Positions 1 through 7,793 of a stretch of DNA of 46,276 bases are shown in pieces. This DNA is from Azospirillum sp. (GTDB lineage Bacteria; Pseudomonadota; Alphaproteobacteria; Azospirillales; Azospirillaceae). Position 1 is the first letter of the stretch. Every line of letters begins with the position of its first letter. The position numbers and the translations under genes are program-made. The notes below the pieces were generated by a model. That model searched no databases. It was not told where the DNA came from and was given only the letters and a program-made list of their open reading frames with translations. Location of the stretch: NCBI GenBank assembly GCA_016124535.1, contig WGNK01000043.1, forward strand, positions 1-46,276, given 5' to 3'.

Positions 1-243
1 CACTCGGCGCCAAGGCACCGACCGGGCGCGCCCTTGACCCGGCCGCCGAACCGCGAGCCGATCACCAAAATCGCTTCAAGGTTGCAGCCAGATCCCCGCT
101 CCCGGGAGGCTCGTTTCCATTCGCCGCGTCGAGGAGGCAATCTTTATCGCTCCGAATTCATCGCCAGATCTACTTGATCCCGGCCGGAATCCGTTATTAA
201 TCCATCATTAACGTGGCCCCGGCTTGAATGGCGGTATATCGCA
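1..243. other. Left-edge segment without a supported gene
   Basis: No open frame here resembles a known family. A short minus-strand frame is open at the window edge, but it is too short to judge and may or may not be the end of a gene lying outside. The last 60 bases are AT-richer, with a TTATTAATCCATCATTAACG stretch, which would suit a promoter for the DUF2336 gene that follows. No clear -35/-10 pair could be assigned. Confidence 0.4.
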
Positions 244-1557
244 ATGCCGAACGGGGGAGACGTGGCCGACGATCGACTGCCACTGGCGGGGCGCATTTTC
301 CGGGCACCGGAATATGGTGCCGGCGGCGGCTATCGTGAGGCGGCGAGCGTCCCCGAGGCCGCCTCTGAGGCCCCTGAAGCCGACGATGGCCTGGCGCCGG
401 AACTCTTGACCTATTTATATGAGGATCCGGCGGTGGCCGGTTCGACACCGCCGGCACCCGCCGGCCAAGCGATCGTGCTGCTGGAACTTGGTGAAGACCT
501 GCGGCCCTTGCTCGGGGAGTCCGCCGATTCCGCGGTTGGCGAAGACGGCCGGGCGATGCTGGCGACCAAGCTGGCGCGGCTATTGCCGGACCTTTCCCGC
601 GACAAGCTGGCGCGCGTGGAGCATCTGGCCTTGCGGGCGCTCGAAACCCTGGCGCGCGACCAGGCGGTCAAGGTGCGCGAGGCCCTGGCCGGGGCGATCA
701 AGGACGTGGCCTGCGCCCCCCATGGGGTCTGCCTGCGACTGGCCCGCGATATCGAGCGTTCGGTGGCCGAACCGATCCTGCGCTATTGCATGACCCTGAC
801 CGACGACGACCTGCGGATGATCATCAACGGCCAACCGGCGCCGTGGTCCTTATCCGCGATCGCCCGCCGCGATCAGCTCTCCGAACCGGTGTCCGACGCG
901 GTCTTCGAGAGCGGGGATACCGTTGCGACCGGAGCCCTGATCGACAATCCGGGCGCCCGCATCGCCGAGTCGACGCTGTCCCGGATGGTCGATGAGTCGA
1001 TCCGTCGCCCCGAGTGGCAAGGCGGGCTGGCGCGTCGGACTGGCCTGCCGGCGCCGCTCGCGCTCCGGCTCGCCCATTTCGTCGACCAGTCGGTGCTGGA
1101 GTTCCTGCGCGGCCGGCGCGACATCGATTCGCCGACCGCGCGCATGATCGTTGCGGTCGCGCGGCGCCGGCTCGACTGGCTGGAAGCGACCGTCCCGAAC
1201 GAGCCGCCGGGGGACCGCGCGCGGCGGCTGCTGCGGGCGGGGTTATTGGACGACGACGTGATCGGCGATGCCTTGAGCTGGACCCAGATCGACTTCGTGC
1301 GCACGGCTCTGGCCCTGCTCGCCCGGTTGCCGCTGGGCACCATCGACGCCATCCTGAAATCGCGCAGCCCGCGGGGGGTGACGGCGCTGGCGTGGCGCGC
1401 CGGCCTGTCGATGCGGACCGCGGTTCACCTGCAAAGCACCGCCGCGATGATCCCGCCGCGCCTGTTGCTGAATGCCCGCGACGGCACCGCCTATCCGCTG
1501 TCGGAGGCCGAAATGTCGTGGCAGCTTGAATTGTTCGGCATCCTGCCGAATGAATAG
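244..1557 (+). CDS. DUF2336 domain-containing protein
   Basis: A 437-residue soluble protein without signal peptide or membrane segment. From about residue 60 it is a run of amphipathic alpha-helices (for example LARLLPDLSRDKLARVEHLA) of the HEAT-like kind seen in the alphaproteobacterial DUF2336 family, whose function is not settled. The first 60 residues are low-complexity and Ala/Glu/Pro-rich. The ATG at 244 is used; a GTG at 262 lies just after a GGGGGAG run and is a possible alternative. The gene appears to stand alone, with CpdA-like and chemoreceptor genes downstream on the same strand. Family assignment is by overall resemblance, and no catalytic motif is visible. Confidence 0.75.
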   Translation: MPNGGDVADDRLPLAGRIFRAPEYGAGGGYREAASVPEAASEAPEADDGLAPELLTYLYEDPAVAGSTPPAPAGQAIVLLELGEDLRPLLGESADSAVGEDGRAMLATKLARLLPDLSRDKLARVEHLALRALETLARDQAVKVREALAGAIKDVACAPHGVCLRLARDIERSVAEPILRYCMTLTDDDLRMIINGQPAPWSLSAIARRDQLSEPVSDAVFESGDTVATGALIDNPGARIAESTLSRMVDESIRRPEWQGGLARRTGLPAPLALRLAHFVDQSVLEFLRGRRDIDSPTARMIVAVARRRLDWLEATVPNEPPGDRARRLLRAGLLDDDVIGDALSWTQIDFVRTALALLARLPLGTIDAILKSRSPRGVTALAWRAGLSMRTAVHLQSTAAMIPPRLLLNARDGTAYPLSEAEMSWQLELFGILPNE

Positions 1558-1608
1558 CCGCGGGTCTGCGACCCTGGGCCGGCACCCCAACCGCGTCAGA
1601 CTTCGGCC

Positions 1609-2409
1609 ATGTTGATCGCTCAGCTCTCCGATCTCCACGTCACCGACCCCGGCACCCTGTGCCTCGGCCGGATCGAGACCAATCGCGGCGCCGCGGCGGC
1701 GGTGGCCCATGTCATGTCCCTGCGGCCCTGTCCGGATCTGGTGGTCATCACCGGCGATCTGGTCAACGACGGCACGCCCGCGCAATACCGCCACCTGCGC
1801 ACTCTGCTGGCGCCGCTGGCTGCGCTGCCGCTGCGGGTGATCCCCGGCAACCATGACGACCGCGCAGCACTGGTCGCCGCCTTCGCGGACACCGACGCGG
1901 TCCGCGCCGACGGTGACCTGCTCCACTATGTCGAGGACGGCTTCCCGGTCCGCGTGCTGGGGCTCGACACCGTGGTTCCGGGTCAGCCCGATGGTGCGTT
2001 GTGCGCCCGCCGCCTGGGCTGGCTGGCCGAACGTTTGGCCGAAGCGCCGGGCCGGCCGACTGTTCTTCTGATGCATCACCCCCCGGTCGCCACCGGTATC
2101 GGGCATATGGACGCGATGCGTCTGAACCAGGGGGCGCAGGAACTCGGCGCCCTGGTCGCCCGCCATCCCAATATCGAGCGAATACTATGCGGCCATATTC
2201 ACCGTGCCATCACCAGCCGTTGGCACGGGACCGTGGTGACGGTTTGCCCCAGCACCGCCCATGCCGTCGCCCTCGATCTCACCGCGGCCGCGCCCGCCCG
2301 CTGGACGACGGAGCCGGCGGCCATCCTGCTGCACCAATGGTCCGCCGGGACCGGTCTGGTCAGTCATTTCAGTCCGACCGGCGATTATCCCGCGCGCAGC
2401 TTCCTATAG
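1609..2409 (+). CDS. cpdA: CpdA-like metallophosphoesterase (3',5'-cyclic nucleotide phosphodiesterase family)
   Basis: A 266-residue calcineurin-like phosphoesterase with the full two-metal motif set: D8-x-H10, GD at 49-50, GNHDD at 80-84, HH at 156-157 and GHIHR at 195-199. This arrangement and length match class III cyclic nucleotide phosphodiesterases (CpdA, Rv0805), which hydrolyse cAMP or related phosphodiesters in the cytoplasm. The true substrate cannot be read from sequence, and some family members act on other phosphodiesters. The ATG at 1609 starts directly at the first beta-strand (MLIAQLSDLH), which supports it even though no strong ribosome binding site precedes it. It lies 51 bp after the DUF2336 gene on the same strand and could be co-transcribed. 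Confidence 0.82.
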   Translation: MLIAQLSDLHVTDPGTLCLGRIETNRGAAAAVAHVMSLRPCPDLVVITGDLVNDGTPAQYRHLRTLLAPLAALPLRVIPGNHDDRAALVAAFADTDAVRADGDLLHYVEDGFPVRVLGLDTVVPGQPDGALCARRLGWLAERLAEAPGRPTVLLMHHPPVATGIGHMDAMRLNQGAQELGALVARHPNIERILCGHIHRAITSRWHGTVVTVCPSTAHAVALDLTAAAPARWTTEPAAILLHQWSAGTGLVSHFSPTGDYPARSFL

Positions 2410-2631
2410 TTGTTATAATGTTGCAAAATACCACTTGAGGAATAGTAACTGGGAAGTCATAAGCCAACCGATCGATTTTTGTCGTGTCAGGCCGGCTAAG
2501 CTTCACTGGATTTTTAGAGAATTTCCCCAAAATCGGCTCAGACGATGATTCGGCGTGGATCGATCGATGGGCGGAGGCCCGGCCAATGCGATCCGACAAA
2601 TGAGACCCCGGCAAAGAAGAGGGACAGCGGC

Positions 2632-4041
2632 ATGATGGATAGCGCTGCGGCAACGGCGGAACTCGGCTCCGTCATCGCGAAACTGTCGGAGCGAATGGGA
2701 CCCCTGGGCGTGCTGTCGACCGAGATCTCCGGCGAAGTCGGCATCGTCGCGGGGCGGGTGGCGACCCAGGCCGAACACCTGGGTAAGGTCAAGGATGCCA
2801 CCGCCGCCATGGTCGTCTCCAACGATGCGATCACCCGGGCCGCCAAGGGCGCGGAGGAAACCGTCGGCGGCATGTCGTCGAGCATTCAGCGCTCACGTGA
2901 TGCGATCAAGACGGCGATGGGCGACATCCTGGCCCTGGCCGACGGTGTCACCCGGATCGAGGCGCGGCTGCCGGGGCTGAACGAGGCCCTGGCGCGGGTC
3001 GGCAAGGTTTCCAAAGACATCGAACGAATTGCCGGGCAGACCAACCTGCTCGCCCTCAACGCCACGATCGAGGCCGCCCGCGCCGGGGAGGCCGGCCGCG
3101 GCTTTTCCGTGGTCGCCAGCGAGGTCAAGACCCTGTCCCGTCAGACCGGCGAGGCGGTGACGCTGATCCAGACCACGATCGGCGAACTGACCCGCCAGAT
3201 CGCGGCGCTGATCGCCGAAAGCAGCGCCAGTTCCGGAAAAGCCGCTGCGGCCAGGGCGGGCACCGGCGCGATCGGTGCTGCGATCGGCGATATCGAGCGG
3301 GTCAGCCGCGAGATCGGTTCGGTAGCGGCCGATGTCGCCGGCATCGCCCGCTCGGCGGAGGAAAATACCAACCGCTGCCACGGCCTCAGTCACGATACCG
3401 CCCAGGCCGCAGCGGATGTTCAGGCCAGCGCGCAAAACCTCAATCAGGCCCGCGACCGGGCGGTCGCGCTGGTTGAGCTGAGCGAGGAGGTTTTGAGCCT
3501 GGCCGCGGAAAGCGGCGTCGAAACCGGCGACTCCCAATGCATTCACGCGGTTCAGGAGGCGGTCGGGCAGTTCGTCGCCGGCGTCGAACGGGCCTTGAGC
3601 GCCGGCGAGATCACCGTCGCCGCCCTGTTCGACACCAACTACCGCCGTATCCCGGGGGTCGAGCCGGCGAAATACACCACCCCGGCCGCCGATTTTCTGG
3701 AACGGACGCTGCGACCGCAGATCAATGCCTTGGACAAGATCAACCGGAGCGCCATCCTGGCTGCCGCCATCGACCGCAACGGCTGGTTACCGGCCAACAG
3801 CCAGCATTGTTCCCAGCCACCCAGGCAGGATCCGTCGTGGAATGCCAAGCATTCCCGGCACCTGATCATGCACCAGGACCGGCGGATCGTTCAGGCCGGA
3901 TCGACCGACCGTCGATTCGTGCTTCAGACCTTTCGGCGCGATATGGGCGACGGCAGTTTCCAGAATCTCAAGGATATCGCGGTGCCGATCGACATTCGCG
4001 GCCGCCGTTGGGGTGCGCTTCACCTGTGCCTGGCTTCGTGA
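2632..4041 (+). CDS. Soluble methyl-accepting chemotaxis protein with C-terminal sensor domain
   Basis: A 469-residue chemoreceptor with no transmembrane segment, so it should sit in the cytoplasm. The CheA/CheW-contacting hairpin is clear around residues 135-171 (IAGQTNLLALNATIEAARAG, then GRGFSVVASEVKTLS). After the coiled coil, about 135 C-terminal residues form a separate domain with Y-RRIPG, DRNGWLP, WNAKHSRH, FRRDMGDG and RGRRWGALHL. This pattern is shared by many alpha- and betaproteobacterial receptors with a C-terminal ligand-sensing module; the ligand is unknown. The start at 2632 (ATGATGGAT) follows AGAGGG by about 9 bases and is preferred to an upstream in-frame ATG at 2545. No other chemotaxis gene is nearby. 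Confidence 0.88.
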   Translation: MMDSAAATAELGSVIAKLSERMGPLGVLSTEISGEVGIVAGRVATQAEHLGKVKDATAAMVVSNDAITRAAKGAEETVGGMSSSIQRSRDAIKTAMGDILALADGVTRIEARLPGLNEALARVGKVSKDIERIAGQTNLLALNATIEAARAGEAGRGFSVVASEVKTLSRQTGEAVTLIQTTIGELTRQIAALIAESSASSGKAAAARAGTGAIGAAIGDIERVSREIGSVAADVAGIARSAEENTNRCHGLSHDTAQAAADVQASAQNLNQARDRAVALVELSEEVLSLAAESGVETGDSQCIHAVQEAVGQFVAGVERALSAGEITVAALFDTNYRRIPGVEPAKYTTPAADFLERTLRPQINALDKINRSAILAAAIDRNGWLPANSQHCSQPPRQDPSWNAKHSRHLIMHQDRRIVQAGSTDRRFVLQTFRRDMGDGSFQNLKDIAVPIDIRGRRWGALHLCLAS

Positions 4042-4172
4042 AGTGGAGGATGGTGCTTTCTCTGGCCAAGCGAAAAACTTGCCAGGTGCTTCCATCCTTG
4101 CGACTGTGTGACAGGTCTGTTAAATGTGGATTTTCCTGATGTGACCGATCAGAGAATTTTTTCGGCACACCT

Positions 4173-4184
4173 CCGTCATGACGG
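4173..4184. promoter_or_regulatory. Perfect 12-bp palindrome upstream of the plcP-like gene
   Basis: CCGTCATGACGG is a perfect palindrome just upstream of the candidate promoter of the phosphoesterase/glycosyltransferase pair. It could be an operator half-site pair. It does not match the PhoB box layout of 11-bp-period direct repeats. Confidence 0.3.
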
Positions 4185-4193
4185 CCGGACGGA

Positions 4194-4221
4194 TTGTCGA
4201 GGCTGGATCGAGTGGTATATA
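4194..4221 (+). promoter_or_regulatory. Candidate sigma-70-type promoter of the plcP-agt-like pair
   Basis: TTGTCG (4194-4199) and TATATA (4216-4221) are separated by 16 bp, about 40 bp before the ATG at 4260. Spacing and hexamers are reasonable for a housekeeping promoter. This is inference from sequence only. Confidence 0.4.
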
Positions 4222-4259
4222 GGGCGATCAATTTGACAAGCCCTTGATGGAGGCGGTGG

Positions 4260-5042
4260 ATGGACTCAACATCTGGTGCGCGGTACTACCGCACGATATG
4301 GATCTCGGATGTCCATCTGGGAACCCGTGGCTCGAAGGCGGATCTGCTACTCGACTTTTTAAAATACAACGAGTCCGAATATCTTTATCTGGTTGGCGAT
4401 ATCGTCGACGGTTGGCGCCTGAAGCGGAGCTGGTATTGGCCCCAGGCCCATAACGATGTCGTCCAGAAAATCCTGCGTCGGGCTCGTAAAGGCGTCAAAG
4501 TCTTCTACATCCCCGGCAATCACGACGAAGCCGCGCGCGAATATCTTGGCGTCCAGTTCGGCGGGGTCACCGTCTGCAACGAGATCGTCCACACCACCGC
4601 CGACGGCCGGCGATTCCTGATCATCCATGGTGACCAGTTCGATGCCGTGGTGAAATACGCGAAATGGCTGGCATTGATCGGCGACCATGCCTATGTGGTG
4701 TTGCTTGGCATCAACACCTGGCTCAACTTCGTCCGTCGCAAACTGGGATTTACCTATTGGTCGATTTCCGCCTATCTGAAGCACAAGGCTAAGAGCGCGG
4801 TCGAATACATCGGCAACTATGAAACGGCATTGGCTGACGAAGCAAAAAGACGTCAGGTCGATGGAGTCATCTGCGGGCATATCCACAATGCCGAGATGCG
4901 CGATATGGAAGGTGTACTCTATTGCAACGACGGCGATTGGGTCGAATCCTGCACCGCTTTGGTCGAATACGAGACCGGCGTGCTGGAAATTATCAACTGG
5001 GCGGAAGTGGTACGGAGGCAGCCAGTCCGAGCGGCCGCGTGA
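4260..5042 (+). CDS. plcP: PlcP-like metallophosphoesterase (LpxH-related family)
   Basis: A 260-residue calcineurin-like phosphoesterase. Metal motifs are DVHLG (D17, H19), GDIVDGW (46-52), GNHDE (86-90), IHGDQFD (122-128) and GHIHN (206-210), followed by NDGDWVES (223-230). Database labels for this subgroup are usually UDP-2,3-diacylglucosamine diphosphatase. The WRLKRSWYWPQ and GDWVES segments and the glycosyltransferase partner instead match PlcP, the phospholipase C-like enzyme first described in Sinorhizobium, which splits membrane phospholipids to diacylglycerol during phosphate starvation. The start is supported by GGAGG about 6 bases upstream. The stop overlaps the next start as GTGA, so the two genes should be translationally coupled. 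A true LpxH role is not excluded. Confidence 0.78.
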   Translation: MDSTSGARYYRTIWISDVHLGTRGSKADLLLDFLKYNESEYLYLVGDIVDGWRLKRSWYWPQAHNDVVQKILRRARKGVKVFYIPGNHDEAAREYLGVQFGGVTVCNEIVHTTADGRRFLIIHGDQFDAVVKYAKWLALIGDHAYVVLLGINTWLNFVRRKLGFTYWSISAYLKHKAKSAVEYIGNYETALADEAKRRQVDGVICGHIHNAEMRDMEGVLYCNDGDWVESCTALVEYETGVLEIINWAEVVRRQPVRAAA

Positions 5043-6040
5043 ACATCCTGATCGTCACCGATGCATGGTACCCTCAGGTCAATGGCGTTGTCCGAACCAT
5101 CTGTACCGTGCGTCGCGAACTGGAAGCCATGGGGGAACGCGTCGAGGTGATCGGTCCGGATCGCTTTCGCACGGTTCCGATGCCGACCTATCCCGAGATC
5201 CGGCTGGCGGTCGGGGCTGGTCGGCGTCTGTGTCGGATGATCGACGAAATGGCCCCCCATGCCATCCACATTGCAACCGAAGGCCCACTCGGCTACGCCG
5301 CCCGGCGTTATTGTCTGAAGCATAAGCTGCCGTTTACCACCGCCTACCACACCCGCTTCCCGGAATACGTCCGCGACCGCGCGCCGATCCCGCTGTCCTG
5401 GAGCTATGCGGTGGTCCGCCGTTTCCACAGCCCGGCGTCGGCGGTGATGGTGGCGACCGCCTCGATCGAAACCGCGCTGGCCGCGCGCGGCTTCACCAAC
5501 TTGATCCGCTGGACCCGCGGCGTCGACACGGAGTTGTTCCGGCCGCGCGACAAGGGGTTCATCGACGATACGCGTCCGATTTCGATGTATGTCGGCCGGG
5601 TCGCAGTCGAAAAGAACATCGGCGCCTTCCTCGACCTGCCGCTCGAGGGCACCAAATACGTGGTCGGCGACGGGCCGCAGCTGGCCGAATTCCGCCAGCG
5701 CTACCCTCACGTCCGATTCGTCGGTGCCAAGCATGGCGAGGAACTGGCGCAATACTACGCAGCGGCCGACGTCTTCGTGTTTCCGTCCAGGACCGACACC
5801 TTCGGACTGGTGCTGCTGGAAGCCTTGGCATCCGGGGTTCCGGTTGCGGCATTCCCGGTGGCGGGGCCGCTCGACGTCGTCAACGGGGCCGATGTCGGTT
5901 GCCTGCATGAAGATCTGGGCCATGCGGTGCGTACCGCCTTGACCGTCTCGCCGGAGCGTTGCCGCGAATTCGCCCTGACCTACTCCTGGCGCGCCGCGGC
6001 CGAGCAGTTTCTGCACAACCTGAAGCCGTTCTGGCGCTAG
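5039..6040 (+). CDS. GT4 family glycosyltransferase, Agt-like glycolipid synthase
   Basis: A 333-residue GT-B fold glycosyltransferase. The N-terminus (MNILIVTDAWYPQVNGVVRT) is the acceptor-side glycine-rich loop typical of GT4 enzymes. VGRVAVEKN at 185-193 and TFGLVLLE ending at E261 form the nucleotide-sugar site. Such enzymes next to PlcP (Agt in marine and soil alphaproteobacteria) add hexose or glucuronate to diacylglycerol to make phosphorus-free glycolipids. The sugar donor cannot be read here. The GTG at 5039 is chosen because it overlaps the upstream stop (GTGA) and begins exactly at the conserved first strand. A mannosyltransferase of the MgtA type is the main alternative. Confidence 0.78.
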   Translation: MNILIVTDAWYPQVNGVVRTICTVRRELEAMGERVEVIGPDRFRTVPMPTYPEIRLAVGAGRRLCRMIDEMAPHAIHIATEGPLGYAARRYCLKHKLPFTTAYHTRFPEYVRDRAPIPLSWSYAVVRRFHSPASAVMVATASIETALAARGFTNLIRWTRGVDTELFRPRDKGFIDDTRPISMYVGRVAVEKNIGAFLDLPLEGTKYVVGDGPQLAEFRQRYPHVRFVGAKHGEELAQYYAAADVFVFPSRTDTFGLVLLEALASGVPVAAFPVAGPLDVVNGADVGCLHEDLGHAVRTALTVSPERCREFALTYSWRAAAEQFLHNLKPFWR

Positions 6041-6132
6041 CCGGGCCGGGTCCGGCGGTCGGTCGCGATTTCGTCCGCCGCTGACTTCTGCTTGCCGGAC
6101 AAACAATCCAGACCAAGAGACCCGACAAAAAG

Positions 6133-6165
6133 AAGGGGCGGTGGCCGAAGCCACCGCCCCTTTTT
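6133..6165. terminator. Bidirectional intrinsic terminator
   Basis: A perfect 13-bp stem (6133-6145 with 6150-6162) closes a CGAA tetraloop. The plus strand continues into TTTTT, and the minus strand reads into CTTTTTG, so it can stop transcription both from the glycosyltransferase gene and from the convergent porin gene. Confidence 0.9.
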
Positions 6166-6186
6166 CACGTGATCACCGTGCTCCGA

Positions 6187-7335
6187 TCAGAAATCGATGC
6201 GGGTAACAGCGATGAAGATGTCGGTCTCGACGCCGACGCTGTTCGAGGTGGTGCTGGTGCGCAGGCCGTCGGCCGTGGTGTGGTAGTAGTCGCCCTGCAG
6301 CGCCAGGCCGGGGGCCAGCGAGTAGACGCCGCCGACCGAGAACACGTTGATCGGACCGCGGTTGGTGCTCATCTCGCCCCAGGAAATGCCGATTCCGTAG
6401 GGATCGACCGCGTAGGTGGCGCCGATGTTGTAACCGTCGCGGCTCCGCCAGTTCGGGTCTTCACCGCGTCCGGCATTGCGGACCGGGGTCGCACCCGGCG
6501 ACGCCAGCAACAGGCCATCATTGGCAACCCAGCCGCCGCCGATGGTGAAGTTGCTGTACTTGATCTGGGCGCCCGACTGCCACGAGGTCACCGAGCCCGG
6601 CTTGACGCCGCTGGCGAGACCATAGCCGTCGAGGCGGCTGAAGGCGGCACCCAGGGTGATGCCGACCGGTCCGAGATCGGTGGTGTAGGTTGCGGCACCT
6701 TCGACGGCGTCGCTATAGCGCTGGACGCCAGGCGTATAGCCAGCCGTTACGGAGTCACCCTGGTTGCCGACCGTCGGGGTGTAGCTGAGGCCGAACTGGA
6801 AGCCCCGCATCACCGGGCTGTAGTAGGTGATCTTGGTGCTGTCACCGCTGTTGGGGGCACGCAGGAAGCCACCGTCGTTGACCGAAAGCACGTCGGTCGC
6901 CGCATAAGGAACGAAGGCATCGTAGTCGCTGTCGACCTGGGCGAAGCCGACGGTCGGGGTGTACACGGCCATGGTGTACGCGGCACCGTCCTTGTCGCCC
7001 ATTTGGAAGCGACCGAAATTGCCCGACACATAAATGTAGGCTTCGTCGAAATCGAGCGCCGAGGCTGCCGAGGCGCCATTGGCCTCGATCTCAATCTTGG
7101 CACCGTATTCGAAGCCATTGTCGGCAGTCGCCTTGGCGTCGACGTGGACTTCGGTATTGTTGCGGAATTCATGGCCGGTCTGGTTCGTGGTGTTGCTGTC
7201 CCAGAAGCCAGCGCCGAATTCCGAAAAGCCGCCGATCGTCGCCTGGAACTTGCCGGGGGGGACCTGGGCCGAAGCCGGGGTACCGGCGAAAGCGAGCGCC
7301 GTCAAGGCGGTGGTCGCAAGAATAATCCGTTTCAT
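6187..7335 (-). CDS. Outer-membrane porin (first copy)
   Basis: A 382-residue porin of the general diffusion, 16-stranded type. A Sec signal peptide (MKRIILATTALTALAFAGTPASA, cleavage before QVPPGKF) is followed by alternating beta-strands and a C-terminal aromatic signature (VTRIDF). The start at 7335 follows AGGAGAT about 10 bases upstream; longer upstream frames lack a signal peptide at their start. It shares blocks with the second porin in this window: GHEFRN-TEVHV near residues 50-62, TADNG, and the S-ASALD-DEA-IYV segment. The two are therefore paralogs. No substrate specificity is visible. Confidence 0.9.
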   Translation of the reverse strand: MKRIILATTALTALAFAGTPASAQVPPGKFQATIGGFSEFGAGFWDSNTTNQTGHEFRNNTEVHVDAKATADNGFEYGAKIEIEANGASAASALDFDEAYIYVSGNFGRFQMGDKDGAAYTMAVYTPTVGFAQVDSDYDAFVPYAATDVLSVNDGGFLRAPNSGDSTKITYYSPVMRGFQFGLSYTPTVGNQGDSVTAGYTPGVQRYSDAVEGAATYTTDLGPVGITLGAAFSRLDGYGLASGVKPGSVTSWQSGAQIKYSNFTIGGGWVANDGLLLASPGATPVRNAGRGEDPNWRSRDGYNIGATYAVDPYGIGISWGEMSTNRGPINVFSVGGVYSLAPGLALQGDYYHTTADGLRTSTTSNSVGVETDIFIAVTRIDF

Positions 7336-7793
7336 GGTTCTCTGATCTCCTGGATCGGGCCTTGGCTCGAGACCGTTACAAAGCCGGGTCGTTGGCTTGG
7401 GCGAATTTGTGTTGCCCCAATTCATCTCGTTTCAGGGGTTCACGCAACGGCAAAGCAGATTTATGAAATCGATCCACAGTGCCCGTGGCGCCGCCGCAAC
7501 AACCGTGGCGGCAAACCGGCAGAACGGTCAAAAATTGAGCAGTGAAGCGGTCAAATTCGCGAGCTGTCGACGATTTTCCGCAACTGTCCCGACGGCGGCG
7601 GCGGTTGGCCGGCGCTGGATTGGTGGGGCAGTCGGACTCTCGGTGTTGTCTTGCGCCCAAAAATTTGTGCACAGGAACTTGCGCCCGGAAAGTGCTGGAC
7701 CAGCGCCCGGCCTGGCGCTGGTCAATGTCTTACCGTCGGCGGGGAAAGTCGGGGCTGGGGGAAACCGCTGCCGGCCAGGACGGCCGGGGCTGC
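7336..7793. other. Intergenic region between porin and guaB
   Basis: 458 bp without a supported gene. It should hold the promoter of the downstream minus-strand porin and the end of the guaB transcript. A GC-rich hairpin (CCGGCC 7771-7776 with GGCCGG 7782-7787) sits just after the guaB stop but lacks a U-tract, so it is at best a weak terminator. The few open frames here are short and resemble no family. Confidence 0.5.

Noticed and set aside
6169..7545. Long plus-strand open frame (458 codons) opposite the first porin
   Set aside because: It mirrors the porin on the other strand, which has a signal peptide and family motifs; the frame is open only because of high GC.
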